The position numbers were made by a program, and so were the translations under genes. DNA of 42,621 nt from SXRF01 sp038043465 (GTDB taxonomy: Bacteria > Pseudomonadota > Alphaproteobacteria > Rickettsiales > SXRF01): the NCBI GenBank assembly GCA_038043465.1, contig JBBTBX010000010.1, positions 1 to 42,621 on the forward strand. Direction: 5' to 3'. Under the pieces are notes generated by a model. It saw nothing but the letters and a program-made list of their open reading frames with translations. It had not been told where the DNA came from and did no database searches. Shown one piece after another: positions 16,281 through 24,735 of the stretch (position 1 is its first letter; every line of letters starts with the position of its first letter).

Positions 16281-16619
16281 TCACTTCTTCCCAACGCTCA
16301 TATTCCTGGTGGCAGCTGGCAAAGTTACTTTAATTCCATCCAGCGCGTCGCTCATAATAATCTGGCAACCAAGGCGTGAAGTGTGGGTAAGACCGAAGGC
16401 AAGATCCAGCATGTCTTCCTCTTCTTCTTTTGCTGTTTGCAGTTTAGGATACCAAGCTGGATCCACAATCACGTGGCAAGTTGAGCAAGCGAGCGAGCCT
16501 TCGCAAGCACCTTCTAGTGGCACAGAATTCTTATGCGCGGCTTCCATTATCGAAATTCCGTTTGGAACATCTACAGTCTTTTCGCTTTTATCAGCATATA
16601 TGAAAGTTATTTTAGGCAT
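16281..16619 (-). CDS. fdx: ISC-system 2Fe-2S ferredoxin
   Basis: The 112-residue adrenodoxin-type ferredoxin is the electron donor for Fe-S assembly on IscU. Cluster cysteines are C39, C45, C48 (GACEGSLACSTC) and C85 (RLGC). An acidic helix (EEEEDMLDLAFGL) that contacts partner proteins lies between them. It is the last gene of the isc operon, separated from hscA by 127 bp that contain an inverted repeat. Confidence 0.95.
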   Translation of the reverse strand: MPKITFIYADKSEKTVDVPNGISIMEAAHKNSVPLEGACEGSLACSTCHVIVDPAWYPKLQTAKEEEEDMLDLAFGLTHTSRLGCQIIMSDALDGIKVTLPAATRNMSVGKK

Positions 16620-16628
16620 CTCTTCCTC

Positions 16629-16734
16629 AGTTGCTAGTTACTAGTTGCCAGTTACTGGTGCAGCTAACAATTAGCTATATCGATGGTTAACAGTTTAGTT
16701 TATGAAGATTTCTTACCACTAGTAACTAGCAACT
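16629..16734. repeat. Inverted-repeat element between hscA and fdx
   Basis: Arms AGTTGCTAGTTACTAGT (16629-16645) and its exact complement (16718-16734) are 72 bp apart, and CTAGTAACTAGCAACTAGC-like words are repeated around them. It is a fifth kind of palindrome in the window. It could act as an attenuator or mRNA-stability hairpin between hscA and fdx. Confidence 0.75.
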
Positions 16735-16746
16735 AGCAACTAATAA

Positions 16747-18585
16747 CTAAACTTTTGTTCCTTTTAGCGCGGAATTAATCGCTCTGTCCATTCTTCTTTC
16801 CGCAAATGGTTGGGCAATGCGTCCTAATTCCTGCAGTTCAGCATCAATATAATCACGATCTTCGCCATCAATGGCGTTACGCAGCACAGCAACCTGCCTT
16901 TCAATTCTGCGCCATTCACCTTCCAGCAATAAATCTGCATCCTGTTTTAAGGCTGAATTAAGCTCTATAATCGAGCGATTTGCATCAACTCTCGCTTCTA
17001 TCAGCAGACGCTCGGTTATGTCGCGCTTGGCATTTTCCATACTCTCCAGCAGCATTTTTTCCATTTGCTCCGGCTCTATGCCATAAGATGGCTTCACATT
17101 TATGATTTGTTTTTTACCAGTGGTTTTTTCTTCGGCAGACACGGTGAGCAAGCCATCTGCATCCACAGCAAATGTCACATTTATTCGGGCAATACCAGCA
17201 GGAAGTTGTGGTATACCAGTAAGTTCAAAATTAGCCAGCGAACGGTTATCCGAAACCATCTCACGTTCACCCTGCACAACGTGGATTTTCATGCCGTCCT
17301 GTCCATCCTGATAGGTAGTAAATTCCTGCGCTACAGAAACCGGAATTGGCGTATTGCGATAAATCAATTTTTCCGTAAGCCCACCCATAGTTTCAAGACC
17401 CAGCGAAAGCGGGATAACATCGAGCAATAAATTATCGGAGCCTTCAGTCAGCCCCCTCGCCTGCAACGCCGCGCCAATAGCCACCACCTCATCGGGATTA
17501 ACATCGGTAAGCGGTTCTTTATTGAAGAATTTTTTCACCTCGTTTAGCACCAATGGCACACGGGTTGAACCACCAACCATTACCACGCCCTTAATATCTG
17601 AAATTGTAAGATTGGCATCCTCTAATGCCTGCTCACACACAGCAATGGTTTTTTCAACATAATTGTATATTATGCCTTCAAAATCATCACGTGATAAAAC
17701 CACAGTTTTACCGCCATAGCTGATTTCAGCCTTGTTTTCGCCAGTAAGTTTATGCTTTGCTTCACGCGCCACTGCCACTAACTTGGCAACTTTTTCGCTG
17801 GCTAATGACAATGTATTATTGGAAGTTTCGCCCAGTATCCATGCGGCAATAGCCTGATCAAAATCATCCCCGCCGAGGGCAGTATCACCGCCTGTTGCCA
17901 GAACCTGAAACACTCCTTTCTCTAATTTGAGCAAGGAAATATCAAATGTGCCACCACCTAAATCATAAATCGCATAAATTCCTTCTACGCCATTTTCTAG
18001 ACCATAAGCAAGGGCGGCGGCGGTTGGCTCATTTACTAGACGCAAAACCTCCAGCCCCGCCAGTTTTGCCGCGTCTTTAGTGGCAGCGCGGGCTGCATCA
18101 TCAAAATAAGCAGGAACGGTAATCACCGCTTTATTTACTTCCCTACCAATGGCTTTTTCAGCGTTAGCTTTGAGATGCTTTAAAATATCCGCTGATATTT
18201 CAACTGGTGTCAGCTCGCGCTCACCAGCTTTGATACGCACCATTCCAGTGTTATTTTCAGCAATATCATACGGTGAATTATCAAGTATTTTTTTAATGTC
18301 GGCAGCACCGCGCCCCATCAGGCGTTTTATAGAGGCAACAACGTTTTTTTCACCGCGATCACCACGTGCTTTCGCACTATAGCCAACTTCAATATCACCA
18401 TCAGGGGCATAATAAACCACTGAAGGAACAAGGGCGTGACCATGTATATTATGGATGATTTCCGCATTACCATCACTCGCTACCGCCACCACACTATGGG
18501 TTGTGCCAAGGTCTATGCCAATCGCCGCCACATCAGAATGCGGAATCGGGGTCTGCCCTGGTTCATATATCTGGATCAAGCTCAT
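16747..18585 (-). CDS. hscA: Fe-S protein assembly chaperone HscA (Hsp70)
   Basis: The 612-residue specialised Hsp70 releases the nascent cluster from IscU by recognising its LPPVK motif. ATPase signatures are AIGIDLGTTHSVVAVAS (near residue 21), YDLGGGTFDISLL and VVMVGGSTRVPLV. It has a shorter C-terminal lid than DnaK and no EEVD-like end, as usual for HscA. Its ATG overlaps the hscB stop (ATGA), so cochaperone and chaperone are translationally coupled. Confidence 0.97.
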   Translation of the reverse strand: MSLIQIYEPGQTPIPHSDVAAIGIDLGTTHSVVAVASDGNAEIIHNIHGHALVPSVVYYAPDGDIEVGYSAKARGDRGEKNVVASIKRLMGRGAADIKKILDNSPYDIAENNTGMVRIKAGERELTPVEISADILKHLKANAEKAIGREVNKAVITVPAYFDDAARAATKDAAKLAGLEVLRLVNEPTAAALAYGLENGVEGIYAIYDLGGGTFDISLLKLEKGVFQVLATGGDTALGGDDFDQAIAAWILGETSNNTLSLASEKVAKLVAVAREAKHKLTGENKAEISYGGKTVVLSRDDFEGIIYNYVEKTIAVCEQALEDANLTISDIKGVVMVGGSTRVPLVLNEVKKFFNKEPLTDVNPDEVVAIGAALQARGLTEGSDNLLLDVIPLSLGLETMGGLTEKLIYRNTPIPVSVAQEFTTYQDGQDGMKIHVVQGEREMVSDNRSLANFELTGIPQLPAGIARINVTFAVDADGLLTVSAEEKTTGKKQIINVKPSYGIEPEQMEKMLLESMENAKRDITERLLIEARVDANRSIIELNSALKQDADLLLEGEWRRIERQVAVLRNAIDGEDRDYIDAELQELGRIAQPFAERRMDRAINSALKGTKV

Positions 18586-19058
18586 AAATTCTTCATCTTA
18601 TTTTCATCTAACATTTTCACCAAATAACCTAGCCGCATTGTTTCCTGCGCCATCTTTTGCCAGTTGTTTTTAGCATAAAATTTTGAAATTTCTAGCAAAC
18701 TATTTTTATGCAATTCTCTGATTCGCTCAGTTTCGGTGCTTTCTGCAAGATGTTCACGCAGCTCCATTATTTCTACTAACAGTTCCTTACTTGGCTTTAT
18801 GCTGTCATGCTCGCCACCAACTTCTATTCCCTGTAGATGCAGAATATATTGCGCCCGCTTCAGTGGATTTTTTAGAATTTCATAAGCCTTATTTATATCC
18901 ATTGATTTCTGCAAAGCCTGATTTCGTTCTTCCACTGATTTGCCAACAAACCTGTCTGGATGGAATAAACGCTGTGCCTTGAAATATTCCGCCTCAAGCT
19001 GGGCTTGGTCTATATCGAAAGTTGGAGTAATTGAAAAAATTTCAAAATACGGAATCAT
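18582..19058 (-). CDS. hscB: Fe-S cluster co-chaperone HscB (J-domain protein)
   Basis: The 158-residue protein has an N-terminal J domain with the HPD motif (LFHPDRFV near residue 33) that stimulates HscA, and a C-terminal three-helix part that delivers IscU. I start at ATG 19058 (MIPYFEIFSI, the usual N terminus), which overlaps the iscA stop as TAATG; an upstream in-frame start at 19088 would read into iscA. Confidence 0.94.
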   Translation of the reverse strand: MIPYFEIFSITPTFDIDQAQLEAEYFKAQRLFHPDRFVGKSVEERNQALQKSMDINKAYEILKNPLKRAQYILHLQGIEVGGEHDSIKPSKELLVEIMELREHLAESTETERIRELHKNSLLEISKFYAKNNWQKMAQETMRLGYLVKMLDENKMKNL

Positions 19059-19393
19059 TAGACGTGAAAACTCTCGCCACAACCGCAACGGCCTTTTTCA
19101 TTAGGATTACGGAATATAAAACCGCTTTTCAGTTTTTCTTCAACAAAATCCATTTCCGTGCCGAGCAGGAACATCACCGCTTTCGGATCAATGATGACTT
19201 TCACACCGTCTCTTTCCACAACATCATCAAACTTGCCAACTTCATCAGCATATTCCACAGTGTAAGAAAGACCAGAACAACCCCGCGAACGTACACCAAC
19301 TTTCACGCCAGCCGAAGGCTTCCCACGCTTTGATAAAAGCTCGTTAATCCTAACAACGGCTGAATCTGAGATTGTAATTAAAGGAGTTGCCAT
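19058..19393 (-). CDS. iscA: A-type iron-sulfur carrier IscA
   Basis: The 111-residue A-type carrier has the three invariant cysteines C39 (SRGCSGLSY), C103 and C105 (GRCGCGESF) that bind Fe or a cluster for delivery to apo-proteins. It lies in the isc operon, between the retropepsin gene and hscB, and is coupled to hscB by a one-base stop-start overlap. Confidence 0.95.
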   Translation of the reverse strand: MATPLITISDSAVVRINELLSKRGKPSAGVKVGVRSRGCSGLSYTVEYADEVGKFDDVVERDGVKVIIDPKAVMFLLGTEMDFVEEKLKSGFIFRNPNEKGRCGCGESFHV

Positions 19394-19397
19394 AAGT

Positions 19398-19787
19398 TTA
19401 TTTCAAATCAAAATGCTTAAGTTTAATAAGGCGGTGACCAAGCATATCGACTGCCAGACAGCTTTGCTCAAGGGGTATATAACCAATCAGCGGTTCATAA
19501 TCACCATTTTCATCTGGAATCATATCCACAAATAGAATTTCAGTAGACAACATTCGAAAATTATCAAGCTGCACCCGATATGGGCTGCATAACTCACCTT
19601 TTACTTCAGCTCCTGTTGCAGTTTCCATTAACACTTCTTCGCAAAATGCTGCTTCTCCTAACCTATCCTTCCATGTTTTTGGCAAGGTAAGATATGTAGC
19701 ACCAGTATCTACCAAAGCGCTAAAAGAAATTTTGCTTTCCAAGTGAGGGAAGTTAGAAACTTCAACTTTAGCAACGATACGTCCCAT
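19398..19787 (-). CDS. Retropepsin-like (clan AA) aspartic protease within the isc operon
   Basis: The 129-residue protein has the catalytic motif ALVDTGATYLTLP (D27-T-G-A) and a late LIGYIPLE...LAVDMLGHRLI, equivalent to the flap and second-half hydrophobic pattern of single-domain retropepsins, so it would work as a homodimer. There is no signal peptide. It sits exactly between iscU (1 bp from its stop) and iscA (4 bp before its start), which implies cotranscription and tight coupling. This is not a standard isc gene. It may cleave a peptide or control an ISC protein; the substrate is unknown. The fold call is firm, the role is not. Confidence 0.82.
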   Translation of the reverse strand: MGRIVAKVEVSNFPHLESKISFSALVDTGATYLTLPKTWKDRLGEAAFCEEVLMETATGAEVKGELCSPYRVQLDNFRMLSTEILFVDMIPDENGDYEPLIGYIPLEQSCLAVDMLGHRLIKLKHFDLK

Positions 19788-19788
19788 A

Positions 19789-20187
19789 CTATGCTACCTC
19801 TGCTTTTCCATGTTTGCTTTTATAATCGGCAATTGCTGCTTTAATTGCATCTTCTGCCAGCACCGAACAATGAATTTTCACTGGAGGCAATGAAAGATGC
19901 TCGGCAATCTGCGTGTTTTTAATGGTCATGGCCTCGTCAATGCTTTTGCCCTTCACCCACTCCGTAACCAATGAACTGGAGGCAATCGCCGAACCACAGC
20001 CAAAAGTTTTAAACTTGGCATCAGAAATAGTACCAGTCGCCGCGTCTACTTTTATCTGCAGTTTCATCACATCACCGCAGGCAGGCGCACCCACCAGCCC
20101 TGTTCCCACATCTTCGTCTTCTTTCGCCATTGAACCCACATTGCGCGGGTTTTCATAATGGTCAATTAATTTTTCACTATAAGCCAT
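19789..20187 (-). CDS. iscU: Fe-S cluster scaffold protein IscU
   Basis: The 132-residue scaffold has ligands C37 (PACGD), C64 (GCGSA) and C107 (IHCSVLAED), plus D39 and H106. The HscA recognition motif LPPVK is at residues 100-104. It lies downstream of the four-helix-protein insertion and upstream of the retropepsin gene. Confidence 0.97.
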   Translation of the reverse strand: MAYSEKLIDHYENPRNVGSMAKEDEDVGTGLVGAPACGDVMKLQIKVDAATGTISDAKFKTFGCGSAIASSSLVTEWVKGKSIDEAMTIKNTQIAEHLSLPPVKIHCSVLAEDAIKAAIADYKSKHGKAEVA

Positions 20188-20196
20188 ATTTATCTC

Positions 20197-20607
20197 CTAG
20201 TAGTTTTCAGCGACCAGCGGTCGGCGATCAGTTAAAGTAGTCTCAATTTTTTTATTTAAACTTCCTGATAAACCATTCAACATTCGCCCTATTTCACCAG
20301 CTTGCTCTAATAATTTATTGGTTATTTCATCAACAATATATTTTTGTCTATTAGCTATATATATTTGTGTTTCAGCTTCAGCAAGAGAACCATAAGATAT
20401 TTCAATAAACCTAATAAATTCCCTTGTAGAGCCACGGCTACTTCCTTCTGCAATATTGGAGGCAACTGAGACAGCAGAACGGCGAAGCTGAGAAGTTAAA
20501 CCATAAACTTCATCTTTAGGAAAAGATTTGGTTGCAATATACACAGCATCAACAAAATCCATGGATTTTTGCCATACCTGCAAATCTTTATACCCTCTTT
20601 GTAACAT
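20197..20607 (-). CDS. Four-helix-bundle protein (23S rRNA intervening-sequence family)
   Basis: The 136-residue protein belongs to the IVP/four-helix family: YKDLQVWQKSMDFVDAVY, then LTSQLRRSAVSVASNIAEGS, RGSTREFIRFIEISYGSLAE and the ending helix. These were first found in intervening sequences of 23S rRNA genes and are scattered through bacterial genomes; the molecular function is unclear. I start at ATG 20607, with GAAGGAAG just upstream. Its last dozen residues (LTDRRPLVAENY) and the DNA before its start are made of imperfect inverted repeats, so the gene sits inside a small insertion between iscS and iscU. Confidence 0.88.
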   Translation of the reverse strand: MLQRGYKDLQVWQKSMDFVDAVYIATKSFPKDEVYGLTSQLRRSAVSVASNIAEGSSRGSTREFIRFIEISYGSLAEAETQIYIANRQKYIVDEITNKLLEQAGEIGRMLNGLSGSLNKKIETTLTDRRPLVAENY

Positions 20608-20648
20608 CTTTTCTACTTCCTTCACTGATCGCTGACCACCGACGACTG
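20208..20648. mobile_element. Candidate insertion carrying the four-helix-protein gene, with imperfect terminal inverted repeats
   Basis: The left end CAGCGACCAGCGGTCGGCGA (from 20208) and the right end starting ACTGATCGCTGACCACCGAC (from 20624) are inverted relative to each other (about 17-18 of 25 positions). They enclose the four-helix gene and lie a few bases from the iscS stop. There is no transposase, so this would be a non-autonomous unit or the trace of one. Confidence 0.5.
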
Positions 20649-20656
20649 GCAACTGC

Positions 20657-21868
20657 CTAATGTCCCGCCCACTCTATCTTACTAATATCAATTCCTTCTT
20701 GCACCATCTCCCATAATGGACTCATTTCCCTGAGTTTGCCTACGCTATTCTGTATTAAATTAATTGCATAATCAACTTCTTCGTCAGTGGTAAAACGTCC
20801 GAAACCAAAGCGGATAGAGGTGTGTGCCAATTCTTCATTCACACCAAGCGCCCGCAAAACATAAGATGGTTCGAGAGATGCCGACGTGCAAGCCGAACCA
20901 CTGGAAACGGCGAGATCCTTAATCGCCATGATCATTGATTCACCTTCAACATAAGCAAAGCTCAGATTTAAATTGCCCAGCCAGCGATGCTCACGGTCGC
21001 CATTTAAAAAAACATCTTTCATTCCATCGAGCGTTGCGGCGGCGAATTTATCAAATATACGGCGCACATGCTCTGCGTCTTTGCCCATCTCAGCTTTAGC
21101 TATTGCTGCTGCTTCACCAAGACCAACCACTTGTGGGGTTGGCAAAGTTCCGCTGCGGAAGCCCCTCTCCTGCCCACCACCAGAAAATAACGATTCAAGG
21201 CGAATGCGCGGACGACGGCGAACATAAAGCGCGCCAATACCTTTTGGTCCATATATTTTATGACCGGAGATGCTCATCAGGTCAATATTCATTGCCTCGA
21301 CACTAAGTGGAATCTTGCCGAAGCCCTGCGCGGCATCAACATGAAAGAAAGCACCTTTCTCACGGCAGATTTTACCAATCTCAGCAAGTGGCTGAATAAC
21401 TCCTATTTCATTATTCACCGCCATCACCGAAACCAGCAAGGTGTTATCTTTTATGGTGGCTTTCAACACTTCCAAATCCACCAGACCATTAGGTTGTACA
21501 GGAAGATAGGTTGCTTCAAAGCCTTCCTGTTCAAGATGGCGGCAGGAATCCAGCACGCATTTATGCTCGGTTACCGGCGTTATTATATGGTTCTTTTTAT
21601 CTTTATAAAAATGGGCAACTCCCTTAATCGCGATATTGTTTGACTCAGTCGCGCCGGAAGTGAAAACTATTTCTTTTTCACTTGCACCAATTAGTTCCGC
21701 CACTTGCGAACGTGCAAGTTCACACGCCGCTTCTGCTTCCCAACCATAGGCATGGCTACGCGAATGCGGATTGCCAAATTTTTCAGTAAAATATGGCAAC
21801 ATTTTTTCTAACACGCGCGGATCCATCGGCGCAGTCGCCTGATAGTCCAAGTAAATCGGGAGCTTCAT
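20657..21868 (-). CDS. iscS: Cysteine desulfurase IscS
   Basis: The 403-residue PLP enzyme converts cysteine to alanine and donates sulfur to IscU (and to tRNA thiolation enzymes). The PLP lysine is K204 (SGHKIYG), and the persulfide cysteine C327 lies in SSGSACTSAS, as in E. coli IscS (K206, C328). I start at ATG 21868 (MKLPIYLDY), the typical N terminus; an upstream in-frame start at 21928 would put the leader into the promoter. It is the first gene of the isc operon, and no iscR is present in the window. Confidence 0.96.
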   Translation of the reverse strand: MKLPIYLDYQATAPMDPRVLEKMLPYFTEKFGNPHSRSHAYGWEAEAACELARSQVAELIGASEKEIVFTSGATESNNIAIKGVAHFYKDKKNHIITPVTEHKCVLDSCRHLEQEGFEATYLPVQPNGLVDLEVLKATIKDNTLLVSVMAVNNEIGVIQPLAEIGKICREKGAFFHVDAAQGFGKIPLSVEAMNIDLMSISGHKIYGPKGIGALYVRRRPRIRLESLFSGGGQERGFRSGTLPTPQVVGLGEAAAIAKAEMGKDAEHVRRIFDKFAAATLDGMKDVFLNGDREHRWLGNLNLSFAYVEGESMIMAIKDLAVSSGSACTSASLEPSYVLRALGVNEELAHTSIRFGFGRFTTDEEVDYAINLIQNSVGKLREMSPLWEMVQEGIDISKIEWAGH

Positions 21869-21930
21869 TGTATTCCTACATCTATGATTTGCGCGGAAAC
21901 TATCCGCAAAACCGCTAATAATCAACAAAT

Positions 21931-21963
21931 AATATAGTATACCATACTATTTTAGTCAACTAT
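21931..21963 (-). promoter_or_regulatory. isc operon promoter with IscR type-1-like operator
   Basis: On the minus strand, TTGACT (21954-21959) and TATATT (21931-21936) with a 17-bp spacer make a good sigma70 promoter about 60 bp upstream of iscS. Over the -35 and spacer, the 25 bases 21939-21963 match the E. coli IscR type 1 consensus (ATA-S-YY-GACT-R-www-Y-AGTC-RR-S-TAT, as I recall it) at all but about two positions: ATAGTTGACT, AAAAT, AGTATGGTAT. It predicts repression by holo-IscR, but iscR itself must lie elsewhere. Confidence 0.75.
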
Positions 21964-22119
21964 TTTTGTTTATGCGCTTGGAGCATTTATAATCTGGAAA
22001 ACAGCAAGTTATATTCTAGCTGATATTAATTGTAGAAAAATGACTTGCTGCTTTTTTTCTTTACTATAAACGTAACAGACCAGACACGGAAAATTAGTAA
22101 AATATAGGTACGCGTAATT

Positions 22120-23166
22120 ATGTTTCATAAATTTCTTGGATTAAACGCAGTTGACATGGCAATTGACCTAGGCACAGCAAATACTCTGGTTTATGTGCGT
22201 GGTCGTGGCATTGTGCTTAATGAGCCGTCAGTTGTCGCGATGCGGGACAATCACGGAACAATGGTACCGTTTGCTTTTGGCAACGAGGCAAAGCTGATGC
22301 TGGGGCGTACACCGGCGAAAATTGATGCAAAACGCCCGCTTAAAGACGGGGTTATTGCCGATTTCTTATCAGCGGAAGAAATGATAAAACACTTTATTCA
22401 TCAGGTTCATAACAGCAACAGCTTTATCCGACCGCGCCCGATGGTGATTATCTGCGTGCCATCCGGTTCAACGCCGGTGGAGCGTCGTGCTATTCAGGAA
22501 GCAGCGGAAAATGCTGGTGCGCGTGAGGTGTGGCTGATTGAAGAACCGATGGCGGCAGCGATTGGGGCTGGACTGCCGGTAACGATGCCAACCGGCTCGA
22601 TGATTGTTGATATTGGTGGCGGTACAACTGAGGTTGCCGTACTTTCCCTTGGCGGCATTGTTTATGCTCGCAGCGTGCGCGTTGGTGGTGACAAAATGGA
22701 TGAAGCGATTATTTCTTATATCCGCCGTTATGCGAACCTTCTTATTGGCGAAACCACCGCTGAGCGCATCAAAAAAGAAATTGGTGCTGCCTGCGCGCCG
22801 GAAAATGGCGAAGGGAAACTCATTGAAATTAAAGGACGTGATTTATTAAATGGCGTGCCTAAGGAAATTACCTTATCGGAATATCAGATTGCCGAAAGCC
22901 TGGTTGAGCCGGTTGGGCAAATTATCGAGGCGGTGAAAGTCGCACTGGAATGCACCCCGCCGGAATTATCATCAGATATTGTTGATAAAGGAATTGTGCT
23001 TACCGGTGGTGGCGCGATGCTGCGCCATCTTGACCTTGTGCTTTCTAATGCCACTAGCCTTCCAGTGTTCATCGCCGACCAACCGCTGAACTGCGTTGCC
23101 CTAGGCTCAGGGCGCGTTCTGGAAAGTCCGCAGGAACTAAAGCATATTTTGTTTAAGCAGGAATAG
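22120..23166 (+). CDS. mreB: Rod shape-determining actin-like protein MreB
   Basis: The 348-residue bacterial actin organises lateral cell-wall synthesis. Motifs are AIDLGTANTLVYV (phosphate 1), IVDIGGGTTEVAVLSLGG (phosphate 2) and IVLTGGGAMLRHLD (adenosine). A short N-terminal amphipathic start (MFHKFLG) suits membrane binding. It diverges from iscS; no mreC or mreD follows, so the usual mreBCD cluster is split. A probable terminator lies 19 bp downstream. Confidence 0.96.
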   Translation: MFHKFLGLNAVDMAIDLGTANTLVYVRGRGIVLNEPSVVAMRDNHGTMVPFAFGNEAKLMLGRTPAKIDAKRPLKDGVIADFLSAEEMIKHFIHQVHNSNSFIRPRPMVIICVPSGSTPVERRAIQEAAENAGAREVWLIEEPMAAAIGAGLPVTMPTGSMIVDIGGGTTEVAVLSLGGIVYARSVRVGGDKMDEAIISYIRRYANLLIGETTAERIKKEIGAACAPENGEGKLIEIKGRDLLNGVPKEITLSEYQIAESLVEPVGQIIEAVKVALECTPPELSSDIVDKGIVLTGGGAMLRHLDLVLSNATSLPVFIADQPLNCVALGSGRVLESPQELKHILFKQE

Positions 23167-23184
23167 AAACTTACCTTGATTTTG

Positions 23185-23210
23185 AGTGCGGTTTACCCGG
23201 CACTTCTTTT
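23185..23210 (+). terminator. Probable mreB terminator
   Basis: AGTGCGG and CCCGGCACT form a GC-rich stem with one bulged base and a loop of about five bases, followed by TCTTTT. It lies 19 bp after the mreB stop. Confidence 0.55.
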
Positions 23211-23267
23211 GTACCTTATTTGCGCTTCTTTGCAGTATTTTCCTAAAACAAGGGAATATAAGGAAAA

Positions 23268-23660
23268 TTAATCCTCAGTTTCGATATTCTCTTCGCCAAA
23301 TGACATGCCTTCTTCATTATCCACGCTGGCTTGCGGAATATTGACATGGGCGGCGGCATCCTTAAAGGCTTCCTCAACTTCCGCTGGGATTTCCTCACCT
23401 TTGGTAAGAAGTTTCTGATCAACTATGTCAGAAATAGGGCGTTTGAAGAAACTCTGCACCAGATCTTCGCTTATCACTTGTAAATCAATGGTTTTATCAG
23501 CAATTTCACGCAGGGCAACCACCGAATCCTTATCGTTGTCACGATCAACGGTAAGTGGATTTCCGGAAGTAATCTGTTTAGCGCGTTGTGATGCCACAAG
23601 CACCAGATCAAAACGGTTAGGAACCTGCAGGATACAATCTTCAACTGTTACACGTGCCAT
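23268..23660 (-). CDS. rpoZ: RNA polymerase omega subunit
   Basis: The 130-residue protein begins MARVTVEDCILQVPNRFDLV, the omega-subunit signature, with ASQRAKQI and DKDSVVALREIAD following. It binds beta' and assists RNA polymerase assembly. A long acidic C-terminal extension, as in other Alphaproteobacteria, completes the protein. The gene is single; neither spoT nor folK neighbours are present. Confidence 0.95.
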   Translation of the reverse strand: MARVTVEDCILQVPNRFDLVLVASQRAKQITSGNPLTVDRDNDKDSVVALREIADKTIDLQVISEDLVQSFFKRPISDIVDQKLLTKGEEIPAEVEEAFKDAAAHVNIPQASVDNEEGMSFGEENIETED

Positions 23661-23753
23661 TATTTTACTCCTAAGATTCTTTATATTTCATTGAAAGGCT
23701 GAGTTTTATATAGTAAAAAGTCATGAATGGCAAGAATCTTTCTTTCCTAATAA

Positions 23754-23778
23754 CCGACAACTGACAACCGACAACTGA
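23754..23778. repeat. Short direct repeat before lipA
   Basis: CCGACAACTGA occurs at 23754-23764 and again at 23768-23778, separated by CAA. The words resemble the arms flanking the four-helix gene and may be part of the same repeat family. They occupy the place where a lipA ribosome-binding site would be. Confidence 0.6.
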
Positions 23779-23781
23779 ACC

Positions 23782-24705
23782 ATGGCTGACATACACAATA
23801 TGCTGGAAAAAAATGATAAAAAGCTCCCCCGCCCTGATTGGATTCGGGTAAAAGCTCCCGTTTCGCGCGAATTTCAGGCAACCCGCGATGTCATCCATAA
23901 ACTAAAACTCAATACCGTTTGCGAGGAAGCCGCCTGCCCTAATATCGGTGAATGCTGGAGTCAGAAACACGCAACCGTTATGATTATGGGCGATACCTGC
24001 ACCCGCGCCTGCGCTTTCTGCAATGTAAAGACTGGCGTTCCCGGCGCGCTCAACCCGCATGAACCGGAAAATCTGGCGCAGGCAATTGCCGAGCTGAAAC
24101 TCAAACACGTCGTGATAACTTCCGTTGACCGCGACGATTTGGAAGATGGCGGAGCCGAGCATTTCGCTAAATGCATCACCGCTATTCGTGGGCGCACGAA
24201 GGACACAACGATTGAGGTTCTAACCCCGGATTTCCTGCGCAAGGAACATGGAATCGGCATTGTCGCCAAAGCCCGCCCTGATGTTTATAACCACAATATC
24301 GAAACCGTGCCGCGCCTGTATAAAACCATTCGCCCTGGCGCAAGATATTTCAATTCGCTGCACCTGCTCAAAACCGTGAAGGAAATTGACCCGTCAATTT
24401 TCACCAAATCTGGCATCATGGTTGGGCTAGGCGAAACCAAGGATGAAGTGTTGCAGGTTATGGATGATTTGCGCTCAGCAGATGTGGATTTTATGACCAT
24501 CGGACAATATCTGCAGCCAACTCCAGCGCACGCGCCGATTGACCGCTACGTCACACCCGATGAGTTTGAATATTACGCACGGCAGGCAAAAGCCAAAGGC
24601 TTCCTGATGGTTTCATCCTCACCTCTCACCCGCTCCAGCTATCACGCTGGTGATGATTTCGCGGAGATGAAAGCAGCGCGGGATGCGATGTTGACGGTGA
24701 AATAG
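23782..24705 (+). CDS. lipA: Lipoyl synthase LipA (radical SAM)
   Basis: The 307-residue enzyme inserts two sulfur atoms into octanoyl groups on lipoate-dependent enzymes. The auxiliary cluster cysteines are C47, C52 and C58 (VCEEAACPNIGEC), and the radical SAM CxxxCxxC is C73-C77-C80 (TCTRACAFC). The C-terminal RSSYHAGDDF is typical. The start at 23782 lacks an obvious Shine-Dalgarno; an in-frame ATG at 23800 is possible. The usual downstream neighbour ratA is displaced here by one gene. Confidence 0.96.
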   Translation: MADIHNMLEKNDKKLPRPDWIRVKAPVSREFQATRDVIHKLKLNTVCEEAACPNIGECWSQKHATVMIMGDTCTRACAFCNVKTGVPGALNPHEPENLAQAIAELKLKHVVITSVDRDDLEDGGAEHFAKCITAIRGRTKDTTIEVLTPDFLRKEHGIGIVAKARPDVYNHNIETVPRLYKTIRPGARYFNSLHLLKTVKEIDPSIFTKSGIMVGLGETKDEVLQVMDDLRSADVDFMTIGQYLQPTPAHAPIDRYVTPDEFEYYARQAKAKGFLMVSSSPLTRSSYHAGDDFAEMKAARDAMLTVK

Positions 24706-24735
24706 AAGACAATAACATAACAAGGGGAAATTAGA

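Noticed and set aside
23671..23898. 75-codon minus-strand frame upstream of and overlapping lipA
   Set aside because: It is mostly antisense to the lipA start and a short direct repeat; no ribosome-binding site or homology is visible.
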